A stretch of 64,000 nucleotides of DNA from Iris pallida (lineage: Eukaryota; Streptophyta; Magnoliopsida; Asparagales; Iridaceae): positions 124,001 through 188,000 of the forward strand of contig JANAVB010004018.1 of the NCBI GenBank assembly GCA_029216955.1. The letters are read 5' to 3'. Within the stretch, counting starts at the first letter, position 1. The number at the start of each line of letters is the position of its first letter. This document shows, piece by piece, positions 43,947 to 54,856 of the stretch. The notes under the pieces were generated by a model. That model had not been told where the DNA came from and made no database searches. It was given only the letters and a program-made list of their open reading frames with translations. The translations under genes were made by a program, and so were the position numbers.

Positions 43947-45161
43947 AAACATCATGTAGAATGCATTGTAGCAGTCTATTTTACCATTTTGGATATGTTG
44001 TGACTTGTACTGTTCTATAGGAGCCAGACACCACTCCTCAGGCAGTATTTTATTTCAGATACTCAGGATATCAGACGAGTACATTCTCTGATCATTTCAT
44101 ATCTTGCTTAAGATTATATTCTTGCTCTAGATTACTTTACTTGATGCTGACACGTTGGTAACACAGATTGGTACTATATGGATCCCTTCATAAGATGTTA
44201 TCCCTCTCGGGAGCATCAGATACTCATGTCTTGTGTGTTTTACTTACATCATGTATCTCATGCTTCTATTATCATGAATCTACTTGTGATTCATGTACTC
44301 TCATGAATCACAGAGCCTTCACGAATCTATTCATGAATTGCTCATTATGAGCCAGTAGCGTAGTCATGAATTTTAACGTAACTTGACTGGATCTTTGTGT
44401 ATTGATTGGGGAAATGGGGGAGTAGAACTAAACATGTGAATATTCCAAAGTAGTGTAGTCATGAATCAACTCTGTAGTACAGCCATGAATCACCTCCAGC
44501 TGTTCACATGTTTATCTTGTACTCTGATTCACTAGTCATTGATAGTTCTCTATATATAGTAGCTACTTACTTACAGTTCTCTCTTTTATACCATGTTGTT
44601 CTTTCAGTTTCATGTATCTTACTCTCTAGCATGATTATATTTTCTAACCTGTTATGATTTGCGTGAGATATATTGTGCTCGCTCCTGTCCTGACTGGACC
44701 TATTGAAAATATTACAGAGGATGAGGATGAGGTGCTCTGTACCACTTGCTATGGGACTACCCTAGAGGATTGCTGTGACTTGGATCTCCAGCAGGATCCA
44801 TTAGCATTGAATGACACACCCTTAGTCTAGAGTAGTCTTTCAGTTGTACTTATTTTCTCTGGATTATTGTATTTGAGTTTTGGATGTTCTGGATTGCTGT
44901 GATATCTTAGACACTTAGAATTCTTTATTTATTTGTATCTTTTGTGGATTCGTTTCATATCTACCTTATCATATTTCTACCTTAGTTGTGATTGAGACTG
45001 TATTTCTGTATTGTCCTCCATTCGGAGTGTATATACTGTACATATACCTTATATTGTTAGATGTTGTGACCTAGGACAGCGTTCTACCGTCGACACTGCG
45101 GCGTAGGCTGGGCGTATTCACTTCTGTGCCCTTACTCTAGGGTGCGGGTCGTGACACGGCT

Positions 45162-46240
45162 TGATTTTCAAATCATTTATTGATCTCATATATTCATAAA
45201 TAGGTCATTTGGCCTTGGAACCAGTTTGGTACCTTATCGTATCAGCAGCTAAGGACCAAAGAAAAGTATACCTTGTCTTTCTTTACAGCTTTATTTACAT
45301 GCTTATCTTCTTTCATTATCCAGTTGCTTCTGATTTGAATGCTGCCATGCGATTCTTCATTGTTATATAGTCATTATTCACAGTTAGTCTTGTAGCTCAT
45401 ATTGGATATGTTTTCCACTTGTACTTGATTGAGTCGTATCGTAGGATGAATGCATTATAAACTGAACTGCTATTTTCTTGTTTCGATTTTCTCAACATGT
45501 AAGTCCATACTTGGTACGAGGGTTGACTGTTTGCACCTGCGAGTCCACACTCGGGCGAGGGTGACTGTCTTAAACTGACCTGGGTGTCCACACACGGGGC
45601 AAGGGTTTGTGATTTGTTCAAACCTGCGAGTCCACAATCGGAGCGAGGGTTTGGTATCCGTTGATCTCTTGTTCACCTATTTTATTCTAGCAGTTCATTT
45701 ATGCGTAGTTATTCACATATTCGTGTATCGTCATTGTTTAGTCTTTTCCTGTTTATATCCTATATTTTCTTTATACATGATAAACTGTTAGATAGACAGG
45801 TTTTATGTATCTTGCTAGTCCCTTGAGGACCTGATGATCTCTTCAGGTTTAGCCGAGTTTGAGACAGGTGCAGACGAGCAGGTTTGAGCCAGCATCAGAC
45901 CACGGTGCCCTACAGTACAGGTTGTCATTGATGATTAGCAGTTTGGACTCAGTTATTTTACTTCATGTCTTTATTTTATTTTCGTCTACTGGTAGTGGAT
46001 TTGTATCCACCGGACGTGACTTGGATTCTTGATAACTTAGAAACATTCAGTTTATATTATTATTGACATTCATTGATCTCAGTTGTATCTTTTATTTTCT
46101 GTGGATGAGATATAGATTAACATGTGATTCTAGATTGCTGTGACTCGTATATACTAGACAGTGTTCTACCGCCGATACTGTGACGTAGGCTGGACTTGGA
46201 CACAAACTCGTATCCCAAAAAGTGGGTGCAGGTTGTGACA
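45162..46240 (+). repeat. 5' LTR of A, second part
   Basis: Resumes at TTGATTTTCAAATC, matching 50837 on in the 3' LTR, and ends GGTTGTGACA at 46240. It has imperfect repeats of CCTGCGAGTCCACACTCGGG at 45530-45655, also present at 51165-51320. Confidence 0.92.
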
Positions 46241-46248
46241 AGTTTTTT

Positions 46249-46266
46249 TGGTGGCCCATACAGGTC
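46249..46266 (+). other. Primer-binding site of A
   Basis: TGGTGGCCCATACAGGTC, 8 bases after the LTR, differs at one position from the D site. It is probably of tRNA-Ile type. The leader up to 46456 shows nothing else. Confidence 0.7.
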
Positions 46267-46456
46267 CATATTAATCACTTCGGTTACATTACTATACCGA
46301 ACCGACGTGAGCCTGCAAATACGATTAAATACTTAGGATCTCATCCACATGTCTTGACTCATTATTGATCTCTATCCTTAATTTTCATTGAATCCTTGAC
46401 TTGCATGTTGCTTGAAATTCTTCAGCGGCTAAAATATTTTCTTTTGTTACAGTTAA

Positions 46457-47825
46457 ATGGATTCTCAAGATAGAAACAACGCTCCCATTAACACCCCACT
46501 GACTGCGGGCAGATTTTTCACATACGGGACCCCAGCGACGCAGAGAGGTCAGCTTACTCAACTAGGAAATCCGGCTCAGCCGTAGTTCTCGAGATTCCGT
46601 AGAGACGATATTCCACCACCCCCGTAGTTTCTTCTGCAGACTCCACCACCTGCAACAATTCTGCCCCCAGCACATGTCCCACCACCAACACATGTTCGTC
46701 ATCCAGCTATGCATCCGGCACCAGGTATGTATCTAGCACCTGCCATGTACCCAGCACCTATTCTGCCTTCGCCGCCTATAGTGGACAATGTTACTCTCAT
46801 GGGGATCTTTCAGCAGCTTATCACTTTCCAGATGGCGCAAGCCAACGTCTTTCGCCACACTTTGAGAGAGGCTCTTCAGACTAGAGATGCTCTCCAACAG
46901 CGCCCTGGAAGTTCCAAGGGCTTCATGAATCTCAGGCACAAAGAATTATATAGGACGGAGGGGATTATCTACGCTGATGAGTGGTTAGAGAACGTGGAGC
47001 GATATCTACGGATGGCCCGAGTTCTGAAAGACCTGAAGATCGATTTAGCCAGTGCGATGCTCTTCAACATCGCCTGGACGTGGTATAGAGACGAGCCTCG
47101 ACTTTTTGCATCAAACATGTCTTGGAAGGAATTCAAGCGGATGTTCAAGAAGAAATTCTATTCCGATGTAGCTCGAGAAGCATTAGTGAGTTAGTGCGAG
47201 CACCTAGAGCAGGAAAACTTTACCGTCGACGAGTATACCTCGAAGTTTTCTCGCCTCAGTCGCTTCGCAAAGAGCATGGTCAGCACCCCTGAAGACAAGG
47301 CCCGACGATTCAGGAAGGGATTATCTCACGAGATTCGCTTAGCCATCGCCACCAGTCGAGCCACCACCTACGAGAAGATCCTGAAGGTCACACAAGCAGT
47401 AGAAAAAGAGTTGAGCCACAAGCCGAAGAGTGACCGAGATGCTTATGGAGAAGGCAGCGGCCAATCGGGAGTGAAAAAATGTCCCAATGTCCCAAAGAAG
47501 ACTTCATCGTAGCAGTATCACCAGCAGCCTCAGCTAATGACAGTAGCAGCTCGAGCACCACAAGGAGGACCTGAGAGGCCCAACTACCCATCAACAATCA
47601 CGAGCAACCCCATATCGAGATCAAGATGTTCCTACCTACCAGTATTGCACAAAGAGGGGCCACATCCAAGAAGATTGTCGTAAATGGTTAGGGTTGTGTT
47701 ATACTTGTGGATCCAACCAGCACATATCTCGAGATTATCTGAAGACAAATGCGACTGCCCCACCACTACCAACCGCACAAGGAGGACAAACTTTTTCCCT
47801 GATCATGGAGGATATAACAACGTCA
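46457..47825 (+). pseudogene. gag: Decayed gag of A
   Basis: ATG at 46457 starts a Pro-rich N-terminus, followed by a capsid domain collinear with D Gag (TEGIIYADEWLENVER here against TEGIVVADDWLDSVER in D). In-frame TAG codons lie near 46583, 46625, 47192 and 47510, and a frameshift near 47600 precedes the nucleocapsid. The zinc knuckles are damaged: the first lacks its first Cys (TYQYCTKRGHIQEDC) and the second its last (CYTCGSNQHISRDY). After gag comes a short tail and no pol. The partner supplying enzymes was presumably a Tekay element like D. Confidence 0.85.
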
Positions 47826-48008
47826 TAAGGAGGAGCTGACGGTAATTCCTAGTAGATTATAACAGTAGTATTATTGATAGGCCCATATTAGACTTTGACT
47901 TATGAGTACTCGAATCATTTTAATAGCAATATATTTTAGACTATTCATTCTAGTAGATCATAGCCTTATTGAATTTCGAGGACGAAGTTATTTATAAGGT
48001 GGGTAGGA
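47826..48008 (+). other. 3' leader and polypurine region of A
   Basis: Non-coding. GAATTTCGAGGACGAAGTT (47973-47991) is shared with D and is followed by AAGGTGGGTAGGA next to the 3' LTR. Confidence 0.7.
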
Positions 48009-48169
48009 TGTAAACCCCCATCCTGAATTTTTGAAACTAATATTTAATTATTTATTTTTTATTTTTTTCATCCAAGATAGTGATTTTGGATTTTGTAGAT
48101 ATTTTAAACTAATATATCTAGAGTTTTTATTTATAGGGAATGTATATATATATATATATTTTATAGGGA

Positions 48170-48247
<78 letters not shown>

Positions 48248-51200
48248 TGGACATAGCATTAGAAGAGGGGTTTGTAAAATCAGATTGTAAGAGGGGGGCT
48301 TGGCGAAAATATTCAAATTCAAATTGAGTATCAGCCGACCCAAATGAAACTCTATTCGAATGAACAGATTCAATTGGAAGATCTTCCCTAATCCTTCTCA
48401 TAATCAAATCCAATCCTCAATCAAGTTCATTTCTATCCAATTATTATATAAATATAGGGCAAACAATCATCCACCTTTTCTAAACCCTAATCCCTCTTGC
48501 GCCCCCATTCGTGAAGGTCTGCTAGCGAGAGAAAGTGCTTGGAACAGTTTCGCTTTCCTCAAAACAGGTAATCATTTTCCTCCACCTATCATCGCTTATG
48601 ATCCTTTAAGACCTATTTAGTTATCACATTTAATTGGGATAAAAGTATTTGAGTAAATTTCTAAGATGAAAGTATAAGGTGATAGATGAAAGTATAAGGT
48701 GATATGGGATCAAGGGAGATGGGTGTGTTATTTTTGACTTGGTTGTAGAACCATGGGACGTATGAATGTGTACCAACCCACACTACAGGCATAGGGCTCT
48801 ATTCAGTAGACTGTCCAGGATACATCCATGTATCCGGATACTCAAGACACACGACCATGTGTCTATTAGCATGTTCAGCAAGTTGTAGGCAAAAACCGAG
48901 CATGCCCAGGCCTGTAACTTTCTAATGCAGTCGTTAACTACAAGAATAGGAAATAGGAGCACAGGTTACCTATAGATGATTTTCCTAGAGGTTTTATGGT
49001 GGTGTGCAGATAGGATGTCAGGTACCATTGCATATTTCTGCCACAAATTAGGGTTTTAATCATACTGGTATGTGCCTATGAGTTAAGGTATCGGGTGTAG
49101 GACAATAATTAGATACCTGGAGTATCATGTAGGAGCTTCCACTTTGATTTGAAGCTAATTGTACTAGTTAGGACCTCATAGGTTAGCCAGCAACCAGTAG
49201 AAAATAATATAGGGTATCAGTCTTGAGGCTATATGACAACAAATGGAAGTACTAGACTGATGAGAAGGAGGCTAGCTAAAATATTCCAATCCTGTGTGTC
49301 AGGAAACGAGAACAGTATAGAGCCAAAAGAAATCGAACATCACTCCATAGACAATAGATAGTATATCTGTTTAGTAAACTAGAATCATAGAGGTTGAAGT
49401 ATCAGTTGGGAGTCGAGGCCACTTAGTATCAGGTTGTATACTTGGTATCCAACCTGATGCATGGTATCGATTGTATGTATGATTTCCAGAGCAGTAAAGC
49501 AGTCAGTAGGACCATACTTAGTTGTTAAATTTTCGAACAGAGAGTGCCCTGCTAATACTCATAATACTAAGATATGTTCAGCCGAGCATAGGAGCTTACT
49601 AATAGTTTGCCATGGACATTTACCTTTGAAGAGACCTGTTACTCCATTTCAAATCCTTTACTTTCACTCTTCAAGCCAAGTATTCCTAGAAACATTAATT
49701 TCTAAATCTGCCTATGTTACAATCAGGTCTGAATTATTTAGGAAATTCCTTTCTATTAATATTGTTAGAGTCTCTTGCATCCTATATTATAGTGTGCCCA
49801 GTTTGAGGACACCAATTGGTCATATGGTTAGTTTAAGAGAGAGGGAGATTATTAGTTGGTGTCAGAATTGACACTTGGTATTGTGTGGCATATTGGTATC
49901 AGATGTGATACTTGAACTCTTGTATCAATATGGATACATCTTGGCCTCAACCAAAGAAGCCAAGGAAAAATCTATCTATGTTTGGATAGCGGGACAGGAA
50001 AACAAGGGGCACAGGGGTGGGGGTATGTCAAGATTAATATGGCCGCAACAGCAGTTTGGAATGGCAGGCAAAGTTTTTCCATACATGTATAGATGTATGT
50101 AGCCGGACTAAGTGTACAGGTGATGTACCAGTTGGATTTGGGTCCCTAAGCAGGGATTGGTACAGGGACTTACATTGGTTGGCAACAATGTAATATAGTA
50201 TTTGTATTCTAGTGTGAGGGTATACATGTATCCATGTGATATGGAGTTTGGGGTGTTAACTGTATCAAGAAATATTTACTGTTTTGTGGTAGCAAGTAAG
50301 TGACAGATACGTAGGAATGTATGTATCCTACTTTAGTGCCTCATGTATTAGTTGACACAAGAGTAGAGAGTAGTCCAATTGAAATAGGTGGATATCAACT
50401 GTAGTTAAGGCAGGTGATGAAACACAAATTACCTACAATATGGTGGCTGTATGTGTGGTTTAGGAGTTATAAGTACTATTACATATTGATAGCTCATATA
50501 GTGAATTATCAGTTACATATCTGAATAGTGTAGAGAGAGTATCAGATGTGACATGTACTAGAATACTGGGGTTTCACACACCATGGTATTTGTTCGTGCT
50601 CTAAATTAGTAGTTAGTATTAACAATAGAGATCAGTTGCATTAATATGCAACAGGTAACTATGTTAGGATAGCACTTCCAGTTGAATGTAGCAATTTAGG
50701 TATGTGGTTGTCTTGGTCATACGATAGTAGAAATTAGGTTAGTATGGGATTTGGGTGGGCTTCTTGGAGGCAATAATAGATAAGAAGATAATGTCAATAC
50801 GAAATCAAGGGTTTAATAGAATAAGTAGAGTTGGCTTGATTTTTAAATCATTTATTGATCTCATATATTCATAAATTGGTCATTTGGACTAGGACCCAGT
50901 TTGGTACCGGACTGTATCAGCAGATCATGACCAAAGACAAGTATACCTTGCCTTTCTTTACAGCTTTATTTATATGCTTATCTTCTTTCATTATCCAGTT
51001 GCTTCTGATTTGATTGCTGACATGTGCTTCTTCATTGTTATATAGTCATTGTTCACAGTTAGCCTTGTAGCTCATATTGGACATGTTTTTCTACTTGTAC
51101 TTGATTGAGTCGTATCGTAGGATGAATGCGTTATAAACTGAACTGCTATTTCCTTGTTTCGATTTTCTCAACCTGTGAGCCCATACTTGGGACGAGACTT

Positions 51201-51868
51201 GACTGTTTGTACCTGCGAGTCCACACTCGGGACGAGGGTGACAGTCTTGAACTGACCTGCGAGACCACACTCGGGACGAGGGTTAGTAATTTGTTCAAAC
51301 CTGCGAGTCCACACTCGGGGTTTGGTATCCGTTGATCTCTTTTTCACCTATTTTCTTCTAGCATTGCTTAGTCTTTTCCTGTTTATATCCTATATTTTCT
51401 TCATGCTTGATAAACTGTTAGATAGGCATATTTTATGTATCTTGCTAGTCCCCTGAGGACTTGATAATCTCTTCAGGTTTAGCCGAGTTTGAGCCAGGTG
51501 CAGACGAGCAGGTTTGAACCAGCATCAGACCACGGTACCCTATAGTAGAGGTTGTCATTGATGATTAGCAATTTGGACTCAGTTATTTTACTTCATGTCT
51601 TTATTTTATTTTCGTCTACTGGTAATGGATTTGTATCCACCGAACGTGACTTGGATTCTTGATAACTTGAAAACATTCAGTTTATATTATTATTGATATT
51701 TATTGATCTCAGTTGTATCTTTTATTTTTGGTGGATGAGATATAGATTCATGTGATTCTAGATTGTTGTGACTCGTGTATACTAGACAGCGTTCTACCGC
51801 CGACACAGCGGCGTAGGATGGACTTGGACACAGGCTTATATCCCGAAAAGCAGGTGCGGGTCGTGACA
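48009..51868 (+). repeat. 3' LTR of A
   Basis: 3860 bp, TGTAAACCCC to GTGACA. It contains a (TA)n run at 48171-48243, TATATAAAT near 48445 with a telobox near 48482, and CGAGTCCACACTCGGG repeats near 51200-51320. Open frames of 60-136 residues have no features and are not shared with the other LTR. Confidence 0.93.
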
Positions 51869-53029
51869 GTAATGATGATGGAGGAATCTCCTGCGTAGAA
51901 GACGTAATAGCTCGGCCTGGTTGAGGTGCTGATTGTGCGACCGTTGCTGCGGAAGCGTAGGGGGAGGACTTAAGGATCCTCAGGTGTAATTGTCGATGGT
52001 TATGACTGTCCACCCACACGACTTAATCACAGTTGACCTAGTACGCGCGAATGTTTAGGATAACTTGTTGTTTGAATGGTGCGGTTGTGTAACGTGCGTG
52101 CCATAAATGGAAGACTTAAATCAGGGGCATTGTATTGCCCCGTTCCACGCGAGGCATTTGGTTGGCTTATTGGGTTCGATCAGAATGTTGGAATGTAATT
52201 TGTATTGGAAATCAAGAGATTTTAGACTGCATCCTCTCTTAGCTGGCCGGATGGAATGAGTATTAAACGTGGATCGCTGGTGGGGCTATGTCTAGAGGAA
52301 AATTTGTGTAATCAGAGTAGGAAGACCCTTATTACAAATGAGTGGAACTATCCCTTCTTCCCTACTCCTTCATGCCTAATAAAATGGAGTACTATATTTA
52401 TATGTTCTGTCCCTTAAAATGTGATGCTTGAAATCGTTGCTAGATAATGATACCCATGTTGAACACTATTGAAATGGATAACATTGAACTGCTACTGTGA
52501 ATTACACATTAGAAATGAATTGATAATATTGTCCATGTTTAATGCTGCTGAACTGAATGAAATACTTGAATCATATACACTCTGTGTACCTATTGCAAAT
52601 ATATGAAATGTTATCTATTTTTCTTATAAGTAATGAAATGAATGATGAATGTTCCCAATGAAATGAATGAAATATAGCAAGTCCCTATAAAAATGAATGA
52701 ATTGATGTAATAAGAAATGATGAGACTTGGGATCGATGAGATCATCAAGTGGAATGAGGTAATGATAGAAATGAATAAGTCATTGAATACGACTTGGATG
52801 AGATGATATGATGCACTCTTGCCTTTACTTAATTTTAATATTTTACCATGTGATTATGTTCACGTTCGAGTTGGATACGGATTTTCATAGTCATGGACAA
52901 CTTGTGCACAAGGTTTTAGATTAGTTTCCTCGGACGGTATGCTTGGGGCGCTGGGGCCGATCTAACCCAGGAGGAAATATTGGCAGGCTTTGGTAGCGCG
53001 CATCTTGAGTGGCAGTCTTAGCAGCTTGG
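51869..53029. other. Unassigned sequence between A and E7
   Basis: Begins with the GTAAT duplication of A, so it was once contiguous with 4958 and may be the outer part of the E2 LTR. 52380-52830 is AT-rich with repeated GAATGAA/AATGAATGA words. I see no gene, LTR end or conserved motif. It ends at CTTGG before E7. Confidence 0.5.
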
Positions 53030-53912
53030 TGTTTGCAAAAACAAAAGTATAATCTTTATTTCACAAACTTTGTAAAGAATATTACAAGAATTCTGGGAAA
53101 GTACAACTATAGAAATCCGATCTGGATGACGATCGCTTTATCCCTTGGACGATGTGAACTTTGAAGACTTGATTCTCTGAAGAACGCAGCAGCACTTGGA
53201 CAAAAACTCTGATCTCTCTTGATCTTCTCCCTGATATGTTGAATGGAAACGAAACTCTATTTATAGAATTCTGAAATAACTGTTTTGGACAGTTATTCTG
53301 GAGAGCGCCTGGTTGAAGTGCGCCTGTTTTGAGCACATATGACAAACTGCGCCTGTTTTCACTCCATTATCACGAACGTGCACCAACTGCTCTAGACACG
53401 TGGCATTATTTGATTAAAATGCGCTTGGTCGTGTACAGTTAGTAGGACACGTGTTGGACATGTAGAGTGGTAGTTAGGCGTTGATTTAGTCAAAGTGCGC
53501 CTGTTTCAGGGACACGTGGCAAGCTCTAAATTGATGTTGTATTGAACTGCACCTTCTTCACTGAGACGTAGGCGCAATCTGAAAAGTGCGCTTAAGTTCG
53601 GATAGAAGTAGGCGCTATCTGCTTAGTTCAGATGGAAGTAGGCGCAGTTTGATCAAACAGCGCCTGGACAGCTGTCATATCTTCTTCGAGCGTCGCGCCA
53701 TCAGAGGAATGATAGTGCCGTATCGATCTTCGTGTTTGTCGGGTAATGATGACTCCACGTCAGTTAAGCGCGGTTTGTGAAGTGCGCCTCTGTGATGCAG
53801 AAATAGGCGCGTTTTGATTTTTGTTGGTGAAGTAGGCGCCATCTGTGTGTAGGCGCGTTCTGATCAATCTGTTGAATCAAACCTAGGCGCGTTTTGATTT
53901 TTGGGACCTACA
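53030..53912 (-). repeat. 3' LTR of E7
   Basis: 883 bp, + strand TGTTTGCAAAAAC to GGGACCTACA. TATA at 53257-53265 (minus strand TATAAATAG). The outer half (53300-53900) is packed with GCGCCT/AGGCGC motifs. The polypurine tract follows at 53913. Confidence 0.93.
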
Positions 53913-54095
53913 AGACCCCCTTCAAAGTTTTCGAATTTTGAATTTTCAAAAGTTCGAAATACTTTGAATAATTTTGCATATGACCAAGTCAAACCGCGCT
54001 TGTTATTTGAAGAAGTTGCGCAGTTTAAGGCGGAGAACGGATCTTCAGGCTGAATAGGCGCAATCCGTTGTGGTGGATATTTAGGCGCGTTTCGT
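53300..54095. repeat. AGGCGC/GCGCCT motif array of E7
   Basis: About twenty copies of TAGGCGC, GTGCGCCT, TGCGCTT and close variants at irregular 15-60 bp spacing. They run through U3, past the polypurine tract and into the promoter side of the antisense gene (53994-54090). It occupies the same place as the GCCGCAT array in B. Confidence 0.85.
53913..53931 (-). other. Polypurine tract of E7
   Basis: The minus strand reads AAAACTTTGAAGGGGGTCT directly before the LTR start TGTAGGTCCC. Confidence 0.88.
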
Positions 54096-54112
54096 TGTGA
54101 CGGTTCGAAAAC

Positions 54113-54121
54113 TATAAATAG
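54113..54121 (+). promoter_or_regulatory. TATA box of the E7 antisense gene
   Basis: TATAAATAG on the strand opposite to gag-pol, about 310 bp upstream of the coding start. A T-run of about 26 bases (54183-54208) lies between. Same element and position as in B. Confidence 0.65.
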
Positions 54122-54430
54122 CCCACAAAATCCTTCATAAACCCTTTATTGTTTTCAAAAATTCTTAATAGTGAAGTTTCCCGAGTTTTTTTTTTTTTTT
54201 TTTTTTTTGATGGCGATGATGATATGATGAACGGTTGAAAAATGAACCGTCAGAATGAATTATTCATCAAAAATATCTGCTGGGGATTTTAATGAATGAA
54301 CCTTTAGATTCATCAAAGGGGGGTGAACAGTCACCTCGATTCACGAAGAGTCAGTAGACTAGTATAAATAGTACAGGACTCATGAAGAATTTTATCACTG
54401 CCTTCAACAGGAAAAACGTCTTCCAACAAC

Positions 54431-54784
54431 ATGTCTAAGGAGACTGAAGTCGTGCCGAAAGCCGAGAGCGTCACCGGGGAACTTTCTGCTGGAACGGAGA
54501 AGGGCGAAGGGTCGTCTGCACCCAAGCCTCTCGTCGACTCAGTCTTATCGGATCAAAATGAGATGGGTGAAGGCTCCTCTGCACCAAAGCCTTCACAGGA
54601 TATTCTCAACCTTCTGGTAGAGCCGGGGAAGACGGCGGAAGAAGAGGCAAAGAGGATAGCTTTCCTCAAATTCTTGCTGAGTTCAGGCAAAGATGTCTTC
54701 GACTCCTTTGCTGATTTTGTTAGTGAGAAGGAGGGGCTTGACCCTCGTCCTAAGTTTGATAGGGATGATAGTGATCTCCCTTAA
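54431..54784 (+). CDS. Unknown 117-residue acidic protein, antisense to E7 gag-pol
   Basis: An intact frame from ATG to TAA, 72 bp before the converging pol stop, with AATAAA at 54808. The N-terminal half is Glu/Ser/Gly-rich with the repeat GEGSSAPKP at about residues 26-34 and 49-57; the C-terminal half looks helical (EEEAKRIAFLKFLLSSGKD) and ends in an acidic tail. I see no known domain and no resemblance to the PMD gene that occupies the same slot in B. An own TATA box and poly(A) signal suggest a real transcript. It may be a spliced or truncated remnant of a larger antisense gene. The minus-strand frame at 54331-54525 is a shadow. Confidence 0.6.
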   Translation: MSKETEVVPKAESVTGELSAGTEKGEGSSAPKPLVDSVLSDQNEMGEGSSAPKPSQDILNLLVEPGKTAEEEAKRIAFLKFLLSSGKDVFDSFADFVSEKEGLDPRPKFDRDDSDLP

Positions 54785-54856
54785 TGTAATGTAATATCTT
54801 CTTTGAAAATAAAAAGAAATTTTATTTACATTGTCTGTCAAGAAATCTTTACACAT

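Larger units (their letters stand above)
7721..45156 (+). mobile_element. X: solo LTR of a Tekay-like family, split by Y/B/D
   Basis: It starts TGTCACTACC at 7721 and ends GGGTCGTGACA at 45156. The flanks TGGCT (7716-7720) and CGGCT (45157-45161) form a 5-bp duplication with one change. Own sequence is 7721-7973 plus 41619-45156, about 3.8 kb. There is no internal coding region, so it is a solo LTR. The 3' end CGTAGGCTGG...GGGTCGTGACA is shared with A, D and Y, which sets the + orientation. Confidence 0.8.
41619..45156 (+). repeat. Solo LTR X, second part
   Basis: Continues X after Y. In order: telobox block (41673-41690) with TATAAAG near 41725, a CpG-rich block with many GACAC/GTGTC strings (42270-42690), a CA-rich microsatellite region (43120-43620), a TTGAC cluster (43850-43946) and the conserved 3' end. 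No gene is visible. Confidence 0.8.
4959..51868 (+). mobile_element. A: gag-only Tekay-related LTR element hosting nested insertions
   Basis: The perfect 5-bp duplication GTAAT flanks it (4954-4958 and 51869-51873). Both LTRs begin TGTAAACCCC and end GTGACA. The 5' LTR is split into 4959-7720 and 45162-46240 by X, Y, B and D. The internal region (46241-48008) is only 1768 bp and holds a primer-binding site, a decayed gag and a polypurine region; there is no protease, RT or integrase. Without the insertions the element would be about 9.5 kb, of which about 7.7 kb is LTR. It is non-autonomous. Confidence 0.9.

Noticed and set aside
7721..45156. Interpreting X and Y as the 5' and 3' LTRs of one internally deleted element
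   Set aside because: The halves are far more diverged than the LTRs of A in which they sit, and a perfect CTTGT duplication brackets Y alone.
49461..49871. 136-residue frame in the A 3' LTR
   Set aside because: The 5' LTR copy (6345-6689) has a shorter, frame-disrupted version; no features; LTR sequence without coding evidence.
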